DNA of 64,000 bases from Xanthomonas sp. 3793. Its GTDB lineage: Bacteria > Pseudomonadota > Gammaproteobacteria > Xanthomonadales > Xanthomonadaceae. Both the position numbers and the translations under genes were made by a program. The stretch lies in the NCBI RefSeq assembly GCF_024806835.1, contig NZ_JANTYU010000002.1:62001-126000 (forward strand). Direction: 5' to 3'. The notes beneath the pieces are model-generated. The model ran no database searches. It saw nothing but the letters and a program-made list of their open reading frames with translations, and had not been told where the DNA came from. Every line of letters starts with the position of its first letter. The stretch's first letter is position 1. Positions 24,970 to 33,796 of this stretch are shown here, one piece after another.

Positions 24970-27840
24970 TCAGTCGTCGCGCAGACTGGAGCGGCGGGTC
25001 GCCGCCGTGCGCCGGTCGCGCTCTTCAAGTTGGCGGGCGACTTCGCGCGCCAGGGCGGTCGCATCCATACCGGGTGCGGCATGGACGTGGATGACGTAGC
25101 TGTTGCCGCCTGCAGGCGCGCTGGCGGCACGCACAGGGGCCGACAACGGCGCACGGCTGTCGATCGCCGCCACGGGCGCTGTGGCCGTCGCCAGGGCCAG
25201 GCCGGCGCCCACCGCCCGCATCCGGTTGCCGAGCGCCGTGACGGCCTGCACAGGCTCGCCCTGGCCGCGTTGTAGGCCCACGGTGAGGCCCTGCATGGTG
25301 AAGTCGCCCAACTGGGCAAACACGCGCGAGGGGCTGTGGATGCCCAGCAGGCCCTTGAAGCGATCGACCACACCGGTGCCGACGCTGGCGATCGCATCGC
25401 CGGCCGCGCCGAGCTTGGAGCGGATGCCCTGGATCAGGCCGCTGATCATGTCGGCGCCGGCCTGCAGCATCCGCGCCGGCCAATTGGCCAGCTGCAGGTT
25501 GATGCCCGCCCACAGCTGCAGCAGACCCTGGCGGATGCGATCGCCGTTGCCGGTGAACACCCCCACGATCAGCGACCAGGTGCCCTGGACGGTCTGCCAC
25601 ACGCCGCCAAGCACCTGCTTGATCACCGGCAGCACGAACACAAACGCCTGCACCAGCCAGCCGATCGCCTTGACCGCCAGCTGCAGCTGGGTGACCAGCA
25701 CCGCGCCCAGGATCTGCCCGAACCCGCGACCGGCCTGCGTTGCACCGTTCAACTGCGCGGTGGTGGCCTCGAATGGCGTCAGCAGCTGCTTGACCCACGC
25801 CCAGGCCTGGCCCATTGCAGCGGCCACGGTGTCCCACACCGGCGCCAGCGGCGCGAGTGCGGCCTGCAGCTCGGCCAGCACCGGCGCGGCGACATCGACG
25901 ATGCCTTGCCACACACCAATGGCGAAGGCCTTGATCGGCCCCCAGTACTTCCACACCAGCAGCGCCACCGCAGCGACAGCCGCGCCGATCGCCAGCACCG
26001 GCAGGCTGACGCCGCCCAGCAGCGGCAGCAGCAGGCGCGCGCCATTGGCGAGCATGGGCAGCACGCGGCCGCCGAACGCCAGCCCCTGCCGCAGCAGCGC
26101 ACCAAAGCCGCCACCACCCGACAGCAGCGCCACGGCGCCATGGATTTGCGAGAACGCCATCGCCGCCACGCCGCCGGCCACCAGCAGGCCACCCAGGATC
26201 GTGACCAGCGCGGCGGTGGCGATCGCCGTCTTTGCGATCGCACCCACCAGCACTGGATTGGCGCGGATCCACGTCGTGACCTGGCCGACCACCGCAGCCG
26301 TGCGCTCGGTCAGTTCCTTGAACTGCGGCAGCAGCGCCTGGCCGATTGACTGCGACACCACTACGGCGGTGTTCTTCAGCAGCTGCAGCGAGTTGGCCGA
26401 GGTGGCCACCCGCGAGGCGTACTCGGCCGACATCGAGCCGCCATAGCGCTGCGCATCGGCGACCTTGGCGAAGTTGCCCTGCAGCAGCTCCAGATTGGTC
26501 AGCAGCGGTGCGATCGCGCCGATCGACTCGCGCCCGAACAGCTGCGTCATGGTCGCGGCCTGCTCAGCCTTGGGCAGTGCGCGCAGCTTCTGCAGCACCG
26601 ACATGATCGCCCCGCCTGCATCCTTCTGCATGACCTGGGCCATGGTCGTGGCCTTGATACCTAGCTTGTCGAAGGCCTCGCGCTGGCTCTTGGTGGCCGA
26701 CTCGCCCGAGGCCAGGGTGAGCAGCATGTTCTTGATGCCGGTGGCCGAGACTTCCGACTCGATGCCCATGCCGGCGACGGTGGCGCCCAGCGCTGCCAGT
26801 GGCCCGCTCTGCAGGCCGGCGACCTCGCCCAGGGCACCAATGCGGTTCACCACTGCACTGATCTTGTTGACGCTGGCAGGGCCGGTGTTGCCGAGATAGT
26901 TGATCTTGTCGGCCAGCACGACGACTTCCGCCTGGCCCATCCGGAAGGCGGTGCGCCAGGTGGCCATGGTCTGGCCGGCTTCCTCAGCGCTGCTGTCGAA
27001 GGCCACACCCATCTTGGCCGCGTCCTCGGCGAAGCGAACCAGCTCCTGGCGCGGGATGGCGGCCTGGCCGGCGGCCGCGACAATCTTGGCAATGTCCGTC
27101 GGCAGCATCGGCAGGCGCATGGAGAGGTTCTCGACATCGCGGCCCATCTGCAGGAACTGCTGCGGCGTCTTGAAGTCCACGACCTTGCGCACGTCGGCCA
27201 TGGCCGACTCAAACTCCATCGCATCGCTGATCGGCAGCACCGAGACGCCCAGTGCGCGCTGGCCGGCGAACGCCATGCCGGCACCGTAGGCGCTCGCCTG
27301 CAGGCCAGCGCTCTGGATGCGGGCGCTGCGACGCTGTGCGGCATCGATCGCCGCCAGGCGCTGTTGCTGGGCGCGCATGGCGGTGTTGGTGCTCTCGATC
27401 TCGCCGCGCAAACGGCGCTCATGCGTGACCAGCTCGCGGGTGCTGATTCCGGCCGTCTCCAGACGACCACGCAGTCGCTGCAGGCCGGCCTCCTGCGCGC
27501 CGTGGGCTGCCTTGAGTTCGCGTGCGGTGCGAACGGCTCGCTCGAACTCGGCATTCATTGCCGCCGTAGGCGTGCCGGCCGCGTTCATCTGTTGGGCAAG
27601 CGTGCGCACCGATTGTCGCTGCGCGTCGAGCGCGGCCTTGGCGCGCTGCGCCATCGCGACCTGCTCGCGGTAGGCGCCGATATCGCGGTGTTGGCTGTTG
27701 AGCTGACGCAGCGCGTCGCGCTGGTTGCGCAGTGCGGTGGCAACGCCGCGGCTACCGCTCAACACGCGACGGAACGGGCCAGTGGCGCGGTCGACGGCCG
27801 CCAGGATGACCTGCAGGCGCAGATTGTCGGAGGCCGCCAT
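24970..27840 (-). CDS. T: Tail tape measure protein (P2 gpT)
   Basis: 956 residues. The tape measure determines tail length. N-terminal coiled coil (about 30-175, with QRDALRQLNSQHRDIGAYRE and many Ala/Gln/Arg heptads), then a TP901-type core (MEFESAMADVRKVVDF, GVAFDSSAEEAGQTMATW), hydrophobic segments around 540-640 (ATAALVTILGGLLVAGGVA and VLAIGAAVAAVALLVWKYWG) and a C-terminal domain with KGLLGIHSPSRVFAQLGDFTMQGLTVGLQRG. Gene order E-E'-T-U-D as in P2. Confidence 0.95.
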   Translation of the reverse strand: MAASDNLRLQVILAAVDRATGPFRRVLSGSRGVATALRNQRDALRQLNSQHRDIGAYREQVAMAQRAKAALDAQRQSVRTLAQQMNAAGTPTAAMNAEFERAVRTARELKAAHGAQEAGLQRLRGRLETAGISTRELVTHERRLRGEIESTNTAMRAQQQRLAAIDAAQRRSARIQSAGLQASAYGAGMAFAGQRALGVSVLPISDAMEFESAMADVRKVVDFKTPQQFLQMGRDVENLSMRLPMLPTDIAKIVAAAGQAAIPRQELVRFAEDAAKMGVAFDSSAEEAGQTMATWRTAFRMGQAEVVVLADKINYLGNTGPASVNKISAVVNRIGALGEVAGLQSGPLAALGATVAGMGIESEVSATGIKNMLLTLASGESATKSQREAFDKLGIKATTMAQVMQKDAGGAIMSVLQKLRALPKAEQAATMTQLFGRESIGAIAPLLTNLELLQGNFAKVADAQRYGGSMSAEYASRVATSANSLQLLKNTAVVVSQSIGQALLPQFKELTERTAAVVGQVTTWIRANPVLVGAIAKTAIATAALVTILGGLLVAGGVAAMAFSQIHGAVALLSGGGGFGALLRQGLAFGGRVLPMLANGARLLLPLLGGVSLPVLAIGAAVAAVALLVWKYWGPIKAFAIGVWQGIVDVAAPVLAELQAALAPLAPVWDTVAAAMGQAWAWVKQLLTPFEATTAQLNGATQAGRGFGQILGAVLVTQLQLAVKAIGWLVQAFVFVLPVIKQVLGGVWQTVQGTWSLIVGVFTGNGDRIRQGLLQLWAGINLQLANWPARMLQAGADMISGLIQGIRSKLGAAGDAIASVGTGVVDRFKGLLGIHSPSRVFAQLGDFTMQGLTVGLQRGQGEPVQAVTALGNRMRAVGAGLALATATAPVAAIDSRAPLSAPVRAASAPAGGNSYVIHVHAAPGMDATALAREVARQLEERDRRTAATRRSSLRDD

Positions 27841-27869
27841 TTAGGCGGCCTCGTTCGTGGGGTGGGGCA

Positions 27870-27983
27870 TCATTCGGCTCCGCTTCGTAGGCGGGCACGC
27901 TCGCGCCACGCCGTGAGTTCGTGCAGCGACCAGCCGTCCATTTCAGACGGCGGCCAGTGGAAGATGGCCGCGATGTCGGCCAT
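27870..27983 (-). CDS. E': GpE'-like tail assembly chaperone tail, made alone or by frameshift
   Basis: 37 residues (MADIAAIFHWPPSEMDGWSL then HELTAWRERARLRSGAE), the short P2 GpE-family signature FHWPPSEMD...L..WRERA. It is in the -1 frame relative to gpE and can be joined to it by slippage at 28035-28041. The fusion would be the tail assembly chaperone extension equivalent to P2 E+E' or lambda G-T. Too short for ordinary ORF calling. Confidence 0.88.
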   Translation of the reverse strand: MADIAAIFHWPPSEMDGWSLHELTAWRERARLRSGAE

Positions 27984-27991
27984 CGCATCCT

Positions 27992-28294
27992 CTACGCAGT
28001 CGGGAAATCCGCTTCCCTCTGTGCCTTCGGCAAGAAAAAAACCTGCACCTCCTGGCCTACCGCCAGCAGGTCGGCCGGATCCATCGCATTGACGTCGGCG
28101 GTGGTCAGCGTGGGCGAGGAAATGCGCGGCAGCAGTGTTGCCAGCGCGGTGACATCCAGCTGCAGCACGTCGGTCAGCTTGAGGCCGCGCAGTTCGCCGG
28201 CGCCGGGCTTGCGCACCTTGAGGTCGGTGATGGTCTGCTCGCCGCGCACGATCGGTTGGTCGAGGGAAATGGCTGGGGAAAAGGTCGGGGTCAT
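27992..28294 (-). CDS. E: Tail assembly chaperone (P2 gpE)
   Basis: 100 residues. Phage tail assembly chaperone of the gpE/TAC_7 type: VRGEQTITDLKVRKPGAGELRGLKLTDVLQLD, ending QEVQVFFLPKAQREADFPTA. It helps tube polymerisation around the tape measure. A run of seven T bases near the 3' end provides a -1 slippery site leading into the E' frame. Confidence 0.92.
   Translation of the reverse strand: MTPTFSPAISLDQPIVRGEQTITDLKVRKPGAGELRGLKLTDVLQLDVTALATLLPRISSPTLTTADVNAMDPADLLAVGQEVQVFFLPKAQREADFPTA
28035..28041 (-). promoter_or_regulatory. Programmed -1 frameshift site T TTT TTC in gpE
   Basis: In the gpE frame the codons are CAG GTT TTT TTC TTG. Slipping one base back over the T run re-pairs TTT TTC as TTT TTT and enters the frame that ends at 27870, giving gpE fused to gpE'. 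P2 uses T TTT TTG at the equivalent place. Confidence 0.85.
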
Positions 28295-28339
28295 CGGGAG
28301 GTCTCAGGGTGGAGGCCTGGCGGCGCCAGGCCGGGAGGG

Positions 28340-28849
28340 TCAGGCGCCGATGGCGCGGCGATGCGGGGCGAGCAAATCCACGCCGTTGACGATCTCGATC
28401 ATGTTCATCAGATCGATCTCGATCACGGGTGCGCCGTTGATGCTGAGCTTGTAGTAGCTGGCCGAGGTCTTGACCGAAAACTCGGTGTCATCGCCGGCCT
28501 TGCCGGTACCGGGATCAATCTCCTTGTGACGGCCGCGCACGACCACTTCCACTGCATCCACATCGCCGCTGTCATCGCGCTGATAGGAGCCGGCAAAGCG
28601 CAGCTGCACGGCGTTGTGCGTGGTGGCGCCGTACTGATTCAGCACGCTGCGCATTAGGCCGCCGCACTTCCATTCGAGATCGATCTTCTCCTGGCCGAAG
28701 TCGATGTCGACCGGTCCATTCATGCCGCCGCCACGGTACTCCTCCATCTTGCGGGACAGCGTGGGCAGCTTCACTTCGACCACCTGGCCGAGATAGCTTT
28801 CGCCGTCGTTGAACAGGTTGAGCGCTTTGAGTTTCTTGGGCAAAGCCAT
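28340..28849 (-). CDS. FII: Major tail tube protein FII
   Basis: 169 residues, standard length. MALPKKLKALNLFNDGESYLG and LVEIDL-like C-terminal IEIDLMNMIEIVNGVDLL are typical of P2 FII tube subunits. It forms the inner tail tube. Located between FI and E as in P2. Confidence 0.95.
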   Translation of the reverse strand: MALPKKLKALNLFNDGESYLGQVVEVKLPTLSRKMEEYRGGGMNGPVDIDFGQEKIDLEWKCGGLMRSVLNQYGATTHNAVQLRFAGSYQRDDSGDVDAVEVVVRGRHKEIDPGTGKAGDDTEFSVKTSASYYKLSINGAPVIEIDLMNMIEIVNGVDLLAPHRRAIGA

Positions 28850-28879
28850 GGGGTTCTCCGGGAATCTAAGGCGGGTGCG

Positions 28880-30046
28880 TTACGCGTTGACGCGCTCGGC
28901 GAAATCCGCCAGGTAGCTGGTGGTGATCTTCTGGTACAGCTGCAGGTTCTCCAACGGCGGTACCGGCGTGTAGTCGTAGTCAATACGCAGCGCGCCATCG
29001 GCGAGCGTGGTGGCGCTATTGACCGTGCCGTCGTACCAGGCGTTGGCATCGATCAAATAGCCGGACGACTTCAGGTCGCGGAACTTGGCATTGATCGTTT
29101 CGATCAAGTCTTTGACCAGCGACGGATGCATCGGCTTGTCGACGTAGAACGCCACGCCCTCGGCGATGGTGTCGGCCAGGATCTGCGCAGTACGCGTGGC
29201 CGTCTCGAACGCGAACATCGCGTCTTCTGCACACGTGCGTGACCCCCAGAAGCGTTGCCCGTTGAAGGTCACCAGCGTGGTGATGTCGCCCTCGTTGAGG
29301 ACGCCGGCGTCGGTGGTCGGGTCCTGCAGATCCCAGTGCACATCCTTGGAGATGCCGGTAACGCCAGATACGGGCACGTTGGATAGGCTCTTGTGCCAGC
29401 CCTGGTCGGTGTCGATCTTGGCGCGTAGCCCAAGCGCACGCGCAGTGGCATACGCGGCCGTCGTAGTGCTGGTGGCGGTGTCGAAGGCCAGGAAGTCCGG
29501 CCAGATCAGCATCAGCTCGCGGTCACTGAACTGCCCACGGTAGGTGACCGCCTCGGCGACGGTCTCGGCCACGGGGCGCACATAGGCCATGGCGCGCAGC
29601 TTCTTGGCGATGGTGGTCAGCGCCTTGGCGACTGGCAGCGTGTCCAGGCCAGGCGCGCCCAGGATGCGCGGGCGCACGCCCAGCTGTGCCTGCGCGGCGA
29701 GCAAGGCATACAGGCCGGTGTAGCCGCTGGACTTGGCCTCGCCAATGACGTTGCTGGTGGTCTTGGCCGCATCTGCGTCCTCGGCCACGCGCACGACGAT
29801 GGTCACCGGGTTGGTCTGGTCGGCGATGCCCTGCAGCGTGGCGCGCAAGGTGCCCTGGGTGCCGGCGCTGGCGACCGCACCCAACACATCCGTGATCAGC
29901 ACCGCCTTGTTGAGTGGAAATACTTTCTCGTCCGCATCGGAGGCCGTGGCGACCAGGCCGACGACAGCAGTGGAGACGGTGCGGATGGTGCGCGTGCCCG
30001 CGCTGACTTCGATGACGCGGACGCCGTGGTGGTAGGCAGTGGACAT
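28880..30046 (-). CDS. FI: Tail sheath protein FI
   Basis: 388 residues. Contractile tail sheath subunit: YHHGVRVIEVSAGTRTIRTV start, WGSRTCAEDAMFAFETATRTAQILADTI and a C-terminal DYDYTPVPPLENLQLYQKIT are conserved. Followed by FII 30 bases downstream. Confirms a myovirus morphology. Confidence 0.96.
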   Translation of the reverse strand: MSTAYHHGVRVIEVSAGTRTIRTVSTAVVGLVATASDADEKVFPLNKAVLITDVLGAVASAGTQGTLRATLQGIADQTNPVTIVVRVAEDADAAKTTSNVIGEAKSSGYTGLYALLAAQAQLGVRPRILGAPGLDTLPVAKALTTIAKKLRAMAYVRPVAETVAEAVTYRGQFSDRELMLIWPDFLAFDTATSTTTAAYATARALGLRAKIDTDQGWHKSLSNVPVSGVTGISKDVHWDLQDPTTDAGVLNEGDITTLVTFNGQRFWGSRTCAEDAMFAFETATRTAQILADTIAEGVAFYVDKPMHPSLVKDLIETINAKFRDLKSSGYLIDANAWYDGTVNSATTLADGALRIDYDYTPVPPLENLQLYQKITTSYLADFAERVNA

Positions 30047-30057
30047 AGATTCCTCGA

Positions 30058-30417
30058 TCAGGACGAGCGGAAGCGGAGCGGGATGGTCATGCGCGAGCGC
30101 GCATTGGCGGGGGCAACGTCGGTGCGTTCGCCTTCGATCGTCAGCACAAAGCTGCCAGGCGCATCACCGACGACCAGGTCGACGCGGGTCAGGCGCAAGC
30201 GTGGCTCCCAGCGCATCAACGCAGTGGCGGTCGCGCCATAGAGCAGCGTGCGGGTGGCGCCGTTGAACGGCTGGTCGATCAGCTCGGGCAGCAGCGAGCC
30301 GAAGTCGCGGCGCTGCTCGCGCGTGCCGATGGGCGTGGTGAGGATGCAGGCGATCGACTGGGCGAGGTGCTGTTCGCCCTGAATCACGCGACCCGTGGTG
30401 GCATCGACGCCGATCAC
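30058..30417 (-). CDS. W: Baseplate wedge protein W (gp25-like)
   Basis: 119 residues from a GTG at 30417 overlapping the gpV stop (GTGA). HLAQSIACILTTPIGTREQRRDFGS LLPELID region is the gp25/gpW lysozyme-like fold signature (TPIGTR.....G). Part of the baseplate that triggers sheath contraction. Ends 11 bases before FI. Confidence 0.92.
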   Translation of the reverse strand: MIGVDATTGRVIQGEQHLAQSIACILTTPIGTREQRRDFGSLLPELIDQPFNGATRTLLYGATATALMRWEPRLRLTRVDLVVGDAPGSFVLTIEGERTDVAPANARSRMTIPLRFRSS

Positions 30418-30977
30418 TGGGGGCCGCCACTGAGCGCACTGCCGGCTGTGACGCCGGTGGTTTTGTGGTGTTTGAGGCTGATCCCGCCTGCCACGACATC
30501 GGTGGTCGCAGTCGCGGTACCGGCGATCGTGATGTCGCCGTTGAGCGTCGTCTCGCCGTTGACGGTTAGCGGACCGTTGAGCGTGATGCCGCCATCGGCG
30601 GTGATAGTCGCTGTGCCGCCGCTGGGTAGTGTGGCCTGCAGCGCATGCGCCTCGGTGTCGTAGTGGATCTGCGCGCCATCGGCAAAGCGCAGCACGTGCA
30701 GCGTGTCGGATGCGGCAGGCGCTGCGAATTGGTCGGAGTACAGGCCGCGAAGCACCAGGCCGTCGGCCAGGTCGCCGGCCGGCGACAGCACTACCACTTG
30801 TTCGCCAACCGCTGGCGCCGACCAGATGATCGTGGTGCCGGCCAGCGTGACAACCCAAGGCAGATAGTCGGTCAGCATCTCGCCGACCTGCACGCGGCAC
30901 CGCGCGGTGGTGAGATTCACCTCGGCAACGGTGCCGAGACGAATGGCGTTGCTCAGTGCGGAAGATGCGTTGCCCAT
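30414..30977 (-). CDS. V: Baseplate spike protein V
   Basis: 187 residues from the ATG at 30977. The N-terminal OB-fold (IRLGTVAEVNLTTARCRVQVG, then VGEQVVVLSPAGDLADGLVL) is followed by a repetitive beta-helix (ITADGGITLNGPLTVNGETT, then LNGDITIAGTATATTD). It ends with ISLKHHKTTGVTAGS, similar to the metal-binding apex of P2 gpV, where H-x-H coordinates iron. Membrane-piercing tip of the tail. Confidence 0.92.
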   Translation of the reverse strand: MGNASSALSNAIRLGTVAEVNLTTARCRVQVGEMLTDYLPWVVTLAGTTIIWSAPAVGEQVVVLSPAGDLADGLVLRGLYSDQFAAPAASDTLHVLRFADGAQIHYDTEAHALQATLPSGGTATITADGGITLNGPLTVNGETTLNGDITIAGTATATTDVVAGGISLKHHKTTGVTAGSALSGGPQ

Positions 30978-31120
30978 GCAGTCATGGTCGGTGACCGTGA
31001 GGAGCAAGTCACAACAGGTATCTTGTAAACCTAAGGGTTACCCGGAGCGTGAGACAAATTGTCGGGCGGGAGTTCAGAGGTGAGCTAGCTTGATAAAAAG
31101 TCGATGCGGAGGGTTTGGAA

Positions 31121-31684
31121 ATGTCAGCAGTTTATGGCAAGGGCGGTTTTAATCCGCCTGACGGGGATGATAAAAAGCCACTAAGAGTGAGTTCGCGCTT
31201 GACTCGGCCTGCAGTTCCACAAGGATGGGATGTTGTGGTCTGCGAGGGGCATGGGGAATGGGTGAAGAGTGGAGGCGTCTATGGTGAGTTCGTGGTTCCA
31301 AAAGATATCCAGATCGTCATATACCAGGGGGTAGGTGTCGGATTGGATGATGCGCATGGGATTGCAATTGCTTCAAATGATCTTTTGCCGGCACGTTTGC
31401 CCATTTTGTGGGATAAAAAAGCAGGTGAGTACGACACTGATCCGGATGGGGATGTAAGCGTTAATGCTAAAACGCGCTGGGTGTATGCTCAGGGTGAGAA
31501 ATGTCCAAACTTCACCTTGTTTGCCTACAATGAGCCGGGTTTTTCAGTAATCGATAAGCCTAAGGACACTTCGTACACCGTCCTATCGAAAAATCCGCGC
31601 ACGCTTTATGCGATTTGCGAACATTTCAAATCAAAAGGTGGAGTGCAGATTCGCTGGGCTGCTTGCACCGTGTATGGGAAGTAG
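31121..31684 (+). CDS. Accessory protein resembling Stv-type putative adhesin domain
   Basis: 187 residues from the ATG at 31121 with GGAGGG seven bases upstream. It is on the opposite strand to the tail genes and AT-richer. Segments VVVCEGHGEWVKSGGVYGEFVVPKD, then IYQGVGVGLDDAHG, and the terminal IRWAACTV resemble the Stv putative adhesin domain, with its GHG motif, polymorphic glycine loops and a final W-A-A-C-T. No signal peptide is visible. Cargo between gpV and the fibre genes; possibly lysogenic conversion. Family match is by eye. Confidence 0.55.
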   Translation: MSAVYGKGGFNPPDGDDKKPLRVSSRLTRPAVPQGWDVVVCEGHGEWVKSGGVYGEFVVPKDIQIVIYQGVGVGLDDAHGIAIASNDLLPARLPILWDKKAGEYDTDPDGDVSVNAKTRWVYAQGEKCPNFTLFAYNEPGFSVIDKPKDTSYTVLSKNPRTLYAICEHFKSKGGVQIRWAACTVYGK

Positions 31685-31693
31685 AGAGAGCGG

Positions 31694-32272
31694 TTAACCA
31701 ATCGTGTCATCAGGCGTGAGTGAAAGCGCCGACCAGGCCTGTGCATCCTCGTCCCACACCGGTGTGCCATCGGTCACCATCGGAGGCGCCACAGTAGTCA
31801 GCTGCCCGGGCAATTCGATGCCCGCGGCCAGGCGCGCTGCGATCGCGCCGGTGGCTTTCTCCCACACCAACACTGCGCTGTAATCGGGATCTGCGCGCCA
31901 GCTGGCACGTACATCGTCCCACACGTTGCGGCGGAAATCGCCGGGAAGAAAGGCGATCGGCTGCGAGGTTGTGCATCCCAGCGGCAGAGCATCACCCAAC
32001 GCCAGCGTGTTGGCGACGGGCATGGCGGTGTTGGTGCTGTAAAGCATCACGCCCCGGTAGTCCGGAACCAACTTCCAAGCTCCAGTGGCTGACGACAAAC
32101 GATGGCGCTGATAGAGACCTGCAGGTGGTGCCGGCGCGGTGGAAACCGTGTTGGGCGGCAGCGGGTAGCGACCTTCCAGCTCAGAGAGATAGACGACCAC
32201 CGGGCCGGTGAGCTCGCCGGTGGTGGGATCAAAGGCATAAGCGGTGCTGGTGCGTGGGAGCGTTGCGGTCAT
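31694..32272 (-). CDS. Tail fibre assembly-like protein
   Basis: 192 residues, 9 bases downstream of the tail fibre gene in the position of P2 gene G. Starts TATLPRTSTAYAFDPTTGELTGPV and contains WRADPDYSAVLVWEKATGAIAARL and VWDEDAQAWSAL, a Trp/Asp-rich layout common in fibre-associated chaperones of Xanthomonas phages. Similarity to P2 gpG is not obvious, so the role is inferred from position. Confidence 0.65.
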   Translation of the reverse strand: MTATLPRTSTAYAFDPTTGELTGPVVVYLSELEGRYPLPPNTVSTAPAPPAGLYQRHRLSSATGAWKLVPDYRGVMLYSTNTAMPVANTLALGDALPLGCTTSQPIAFLPGDFRRNVWDDVRASWRADPDYSAVLVWEKATGAIAARLAAGIELPGQLTTVAPPMVTDGTPVWDEDAQAWSALSLTPDDTIG

Positions 32273-32281
32273 GGTGAGTCC

Positions 32282-33787
32282 TCAATAAGCAATGCAGTAG
32301 GTCATGCGCAGACCGGCCGGCAGGTTGTCTTCGCCGCCGGCGGCATTGACGGTAATGGCGTGGTCGTGGGCGCCGGCGCCGCGGTGGTCCACCACGTGGA
32401 CGTGATTGCCGCCCTCGGCGATGCCGATGCCGTGGGTGTGGTTGCCGGAGCCGTTCATGCCGATGTTGTGTGCGTGGTTGCCTGCGCCATCGGTGCCGAA
32501 GCTGTGTGCGTGGTTACCGCCTGCACCTGTCCATCCATCTGAAGGTGCCGCATCGTTGTCGCGCTCGCGGAAAACGCCGTATCCGTTCACGGCGCCCGAC
32601 GGGATCACGCCCGGGTGCTGGTGGTCGCCGGAGGCGCTGGTGCTGCCGCTGTGGCCGTGCCAGCCCTGCGTATCTGTCCACGCGCCATGGGCGTGGTCGC
32701 CGGCTGGGTTACTGCTGGCACCGTGTGCGTGAATACCAGCTGCGCCGAGCGCTGTGTAGTGCGCGTGGTCGCCCACGGCGGCTGCAGTGGCGCCATGCGC
32801 ATGAGAGATGACCTGGCCGGCGCCGTACGAACCCACGGCGGTGGCCAGGCTGGTATGGGTGATGACCGTGCCGTCCTTGATCTTGGGCACGTTGAACGTG
32901 GTGCTGCCGTCACCTGCGCCGTAGACCGTGCCAATGGCGGCAAACAGGGCAGGGTACTTGGCGCGTGAGATCGCCGCACCATCGCAGACCAGCAGGCCGT
33001 TGGGCGGGTACAGCGATGCCATGACGACGATCTGGCCAGGCAGCAGGAACGACTGCGGCACGTTGAGCATGTTGCGGAAATCGCGGTACCACTCGCCCTG
33101 GCGGCCATCCAGCGTGTCCGCATCCAGGCCATTGCCGTGACCGGCGTCGCTGAGTGCAGCCGTGCGAATGCCCAGGAGGCTGCGGGCAGTCGCTGCGGTG
33201 GGGCGCGACAGCAGCTCCTTAATGAATTCGGTCGGCCCCATGGCGCCCAGGCGCTGGTCAAGCGATGCGAGCAGGTTGGCCGGCGACACCGCCCGCTCTT
33301 TGTCCAGGCCGGCGACGGCCTGGGCGTCGGTGGCCAGGCGAACCACGCCCGGCACGTCGACGGTTGCCGCTGGGTCGGTGAAGTTGGTATCGCCGAAGGT
33401 GATCTGGGCGGTATCTACGTCTGCCAGCACCACGTCAATCGCCAGGAGCACCGAGGCGGCGCCGGACTTCTCGACCAGCAATGCGGGCTGGCCGTAGGCG
33501 GCAAACAGCGTGCCATCGGCCAGGTAAAGGCCGAACCCGTAGCAGCTGTATACGCCATTGGATTCGTCGCGCACCGACACGTGGATCGTGTCCTTGGCGG
33601 TGACCGACCCGCCGATGGTGGTCAGGCGCTTGATCTCGGACGGCAGCGCCTTGAGCTCGGCATCGGCCACGAACGCTGCGCTGGTCAAACCGACGGCGGC
33701 GATGGTCACCGCCTGTGTGCCGGTCTGCTTGGCATTGACCAACGCTTGGCGGCCGGCGGTGGTGATCTTGAGTTTGAGTCCGGGCAT
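32282..33787 (-). CDS. H: Tail fibre protein with tail-collar domain and His-x-His tip
   Basis: 501 residues. N-terminal ~150 residues match the P2 gpH attachment domain (LKLKITTAGRQALVNAKQTG). The central part contains a Phage Tail Collar domain (FLLPGQIVVMASLYPPNGLLVCDG, then YGAGDGSTTFNVPKIKDGT). The last ~170 residues contain about fifteen short repeats of the form G-N/D-H-x-H separated by Gly/Ala-rich spacers. In T4 gp37-like fibres such HxH repeats bind metal ions and shape the receptor-binding needle. The gene decides host range. Confidence 0.9.
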   Translation of the reverse strand: MPGLKLKITTAGRQALVNAKQTGTQAVTIAAVGLTSAAFVADAELKALPSEIKRLTTIGGSVTAKDTIHVSVRDESNGVYSCYGFGLYLADGTLFAAYGQPALLVEKSGAASVLLAIDVVLADVDTAQITFGDTNFTDPAATVDVPGVVRLATDAQAVAGLDKERAVSPANLLASLDQRLGAMGPTEFIKELLSRPTAATARSLLGIRTAALSDAGHGNGLDADTLDGRQGEWYRDFRNMLNVPQSFLLPGQIVVMASLYPPNGLLVCDGAAISRAKYPALFAAIGTVYGAGDGSTTFNVPKIKDGTVITHTSLATAVGSYGAGQVISHAHGATAAAVGDHAHYTALGAAGIHAHGASSNPAGDHAHGAWTDTQGWHGHSGSTSASGDHQHPGVIPSGAVNGYGVFRERDNDAAPSDGWTGAGGNHAHSFGTDGAGNHAHNIGMNGSGNHTHGIGIAEGGNHVHVVDHRGAGAHDHAITVNAAGGEDNLPAGLRMTYCIAY

Positions 33788-33796
33788 GTGTGCTCT

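Noticed and set aside
25103..26446. 447-codon plus-strand open frame inside the tape measure gene
   Set aside because: Ser/Pro/Ala-rich shadow of gpT.
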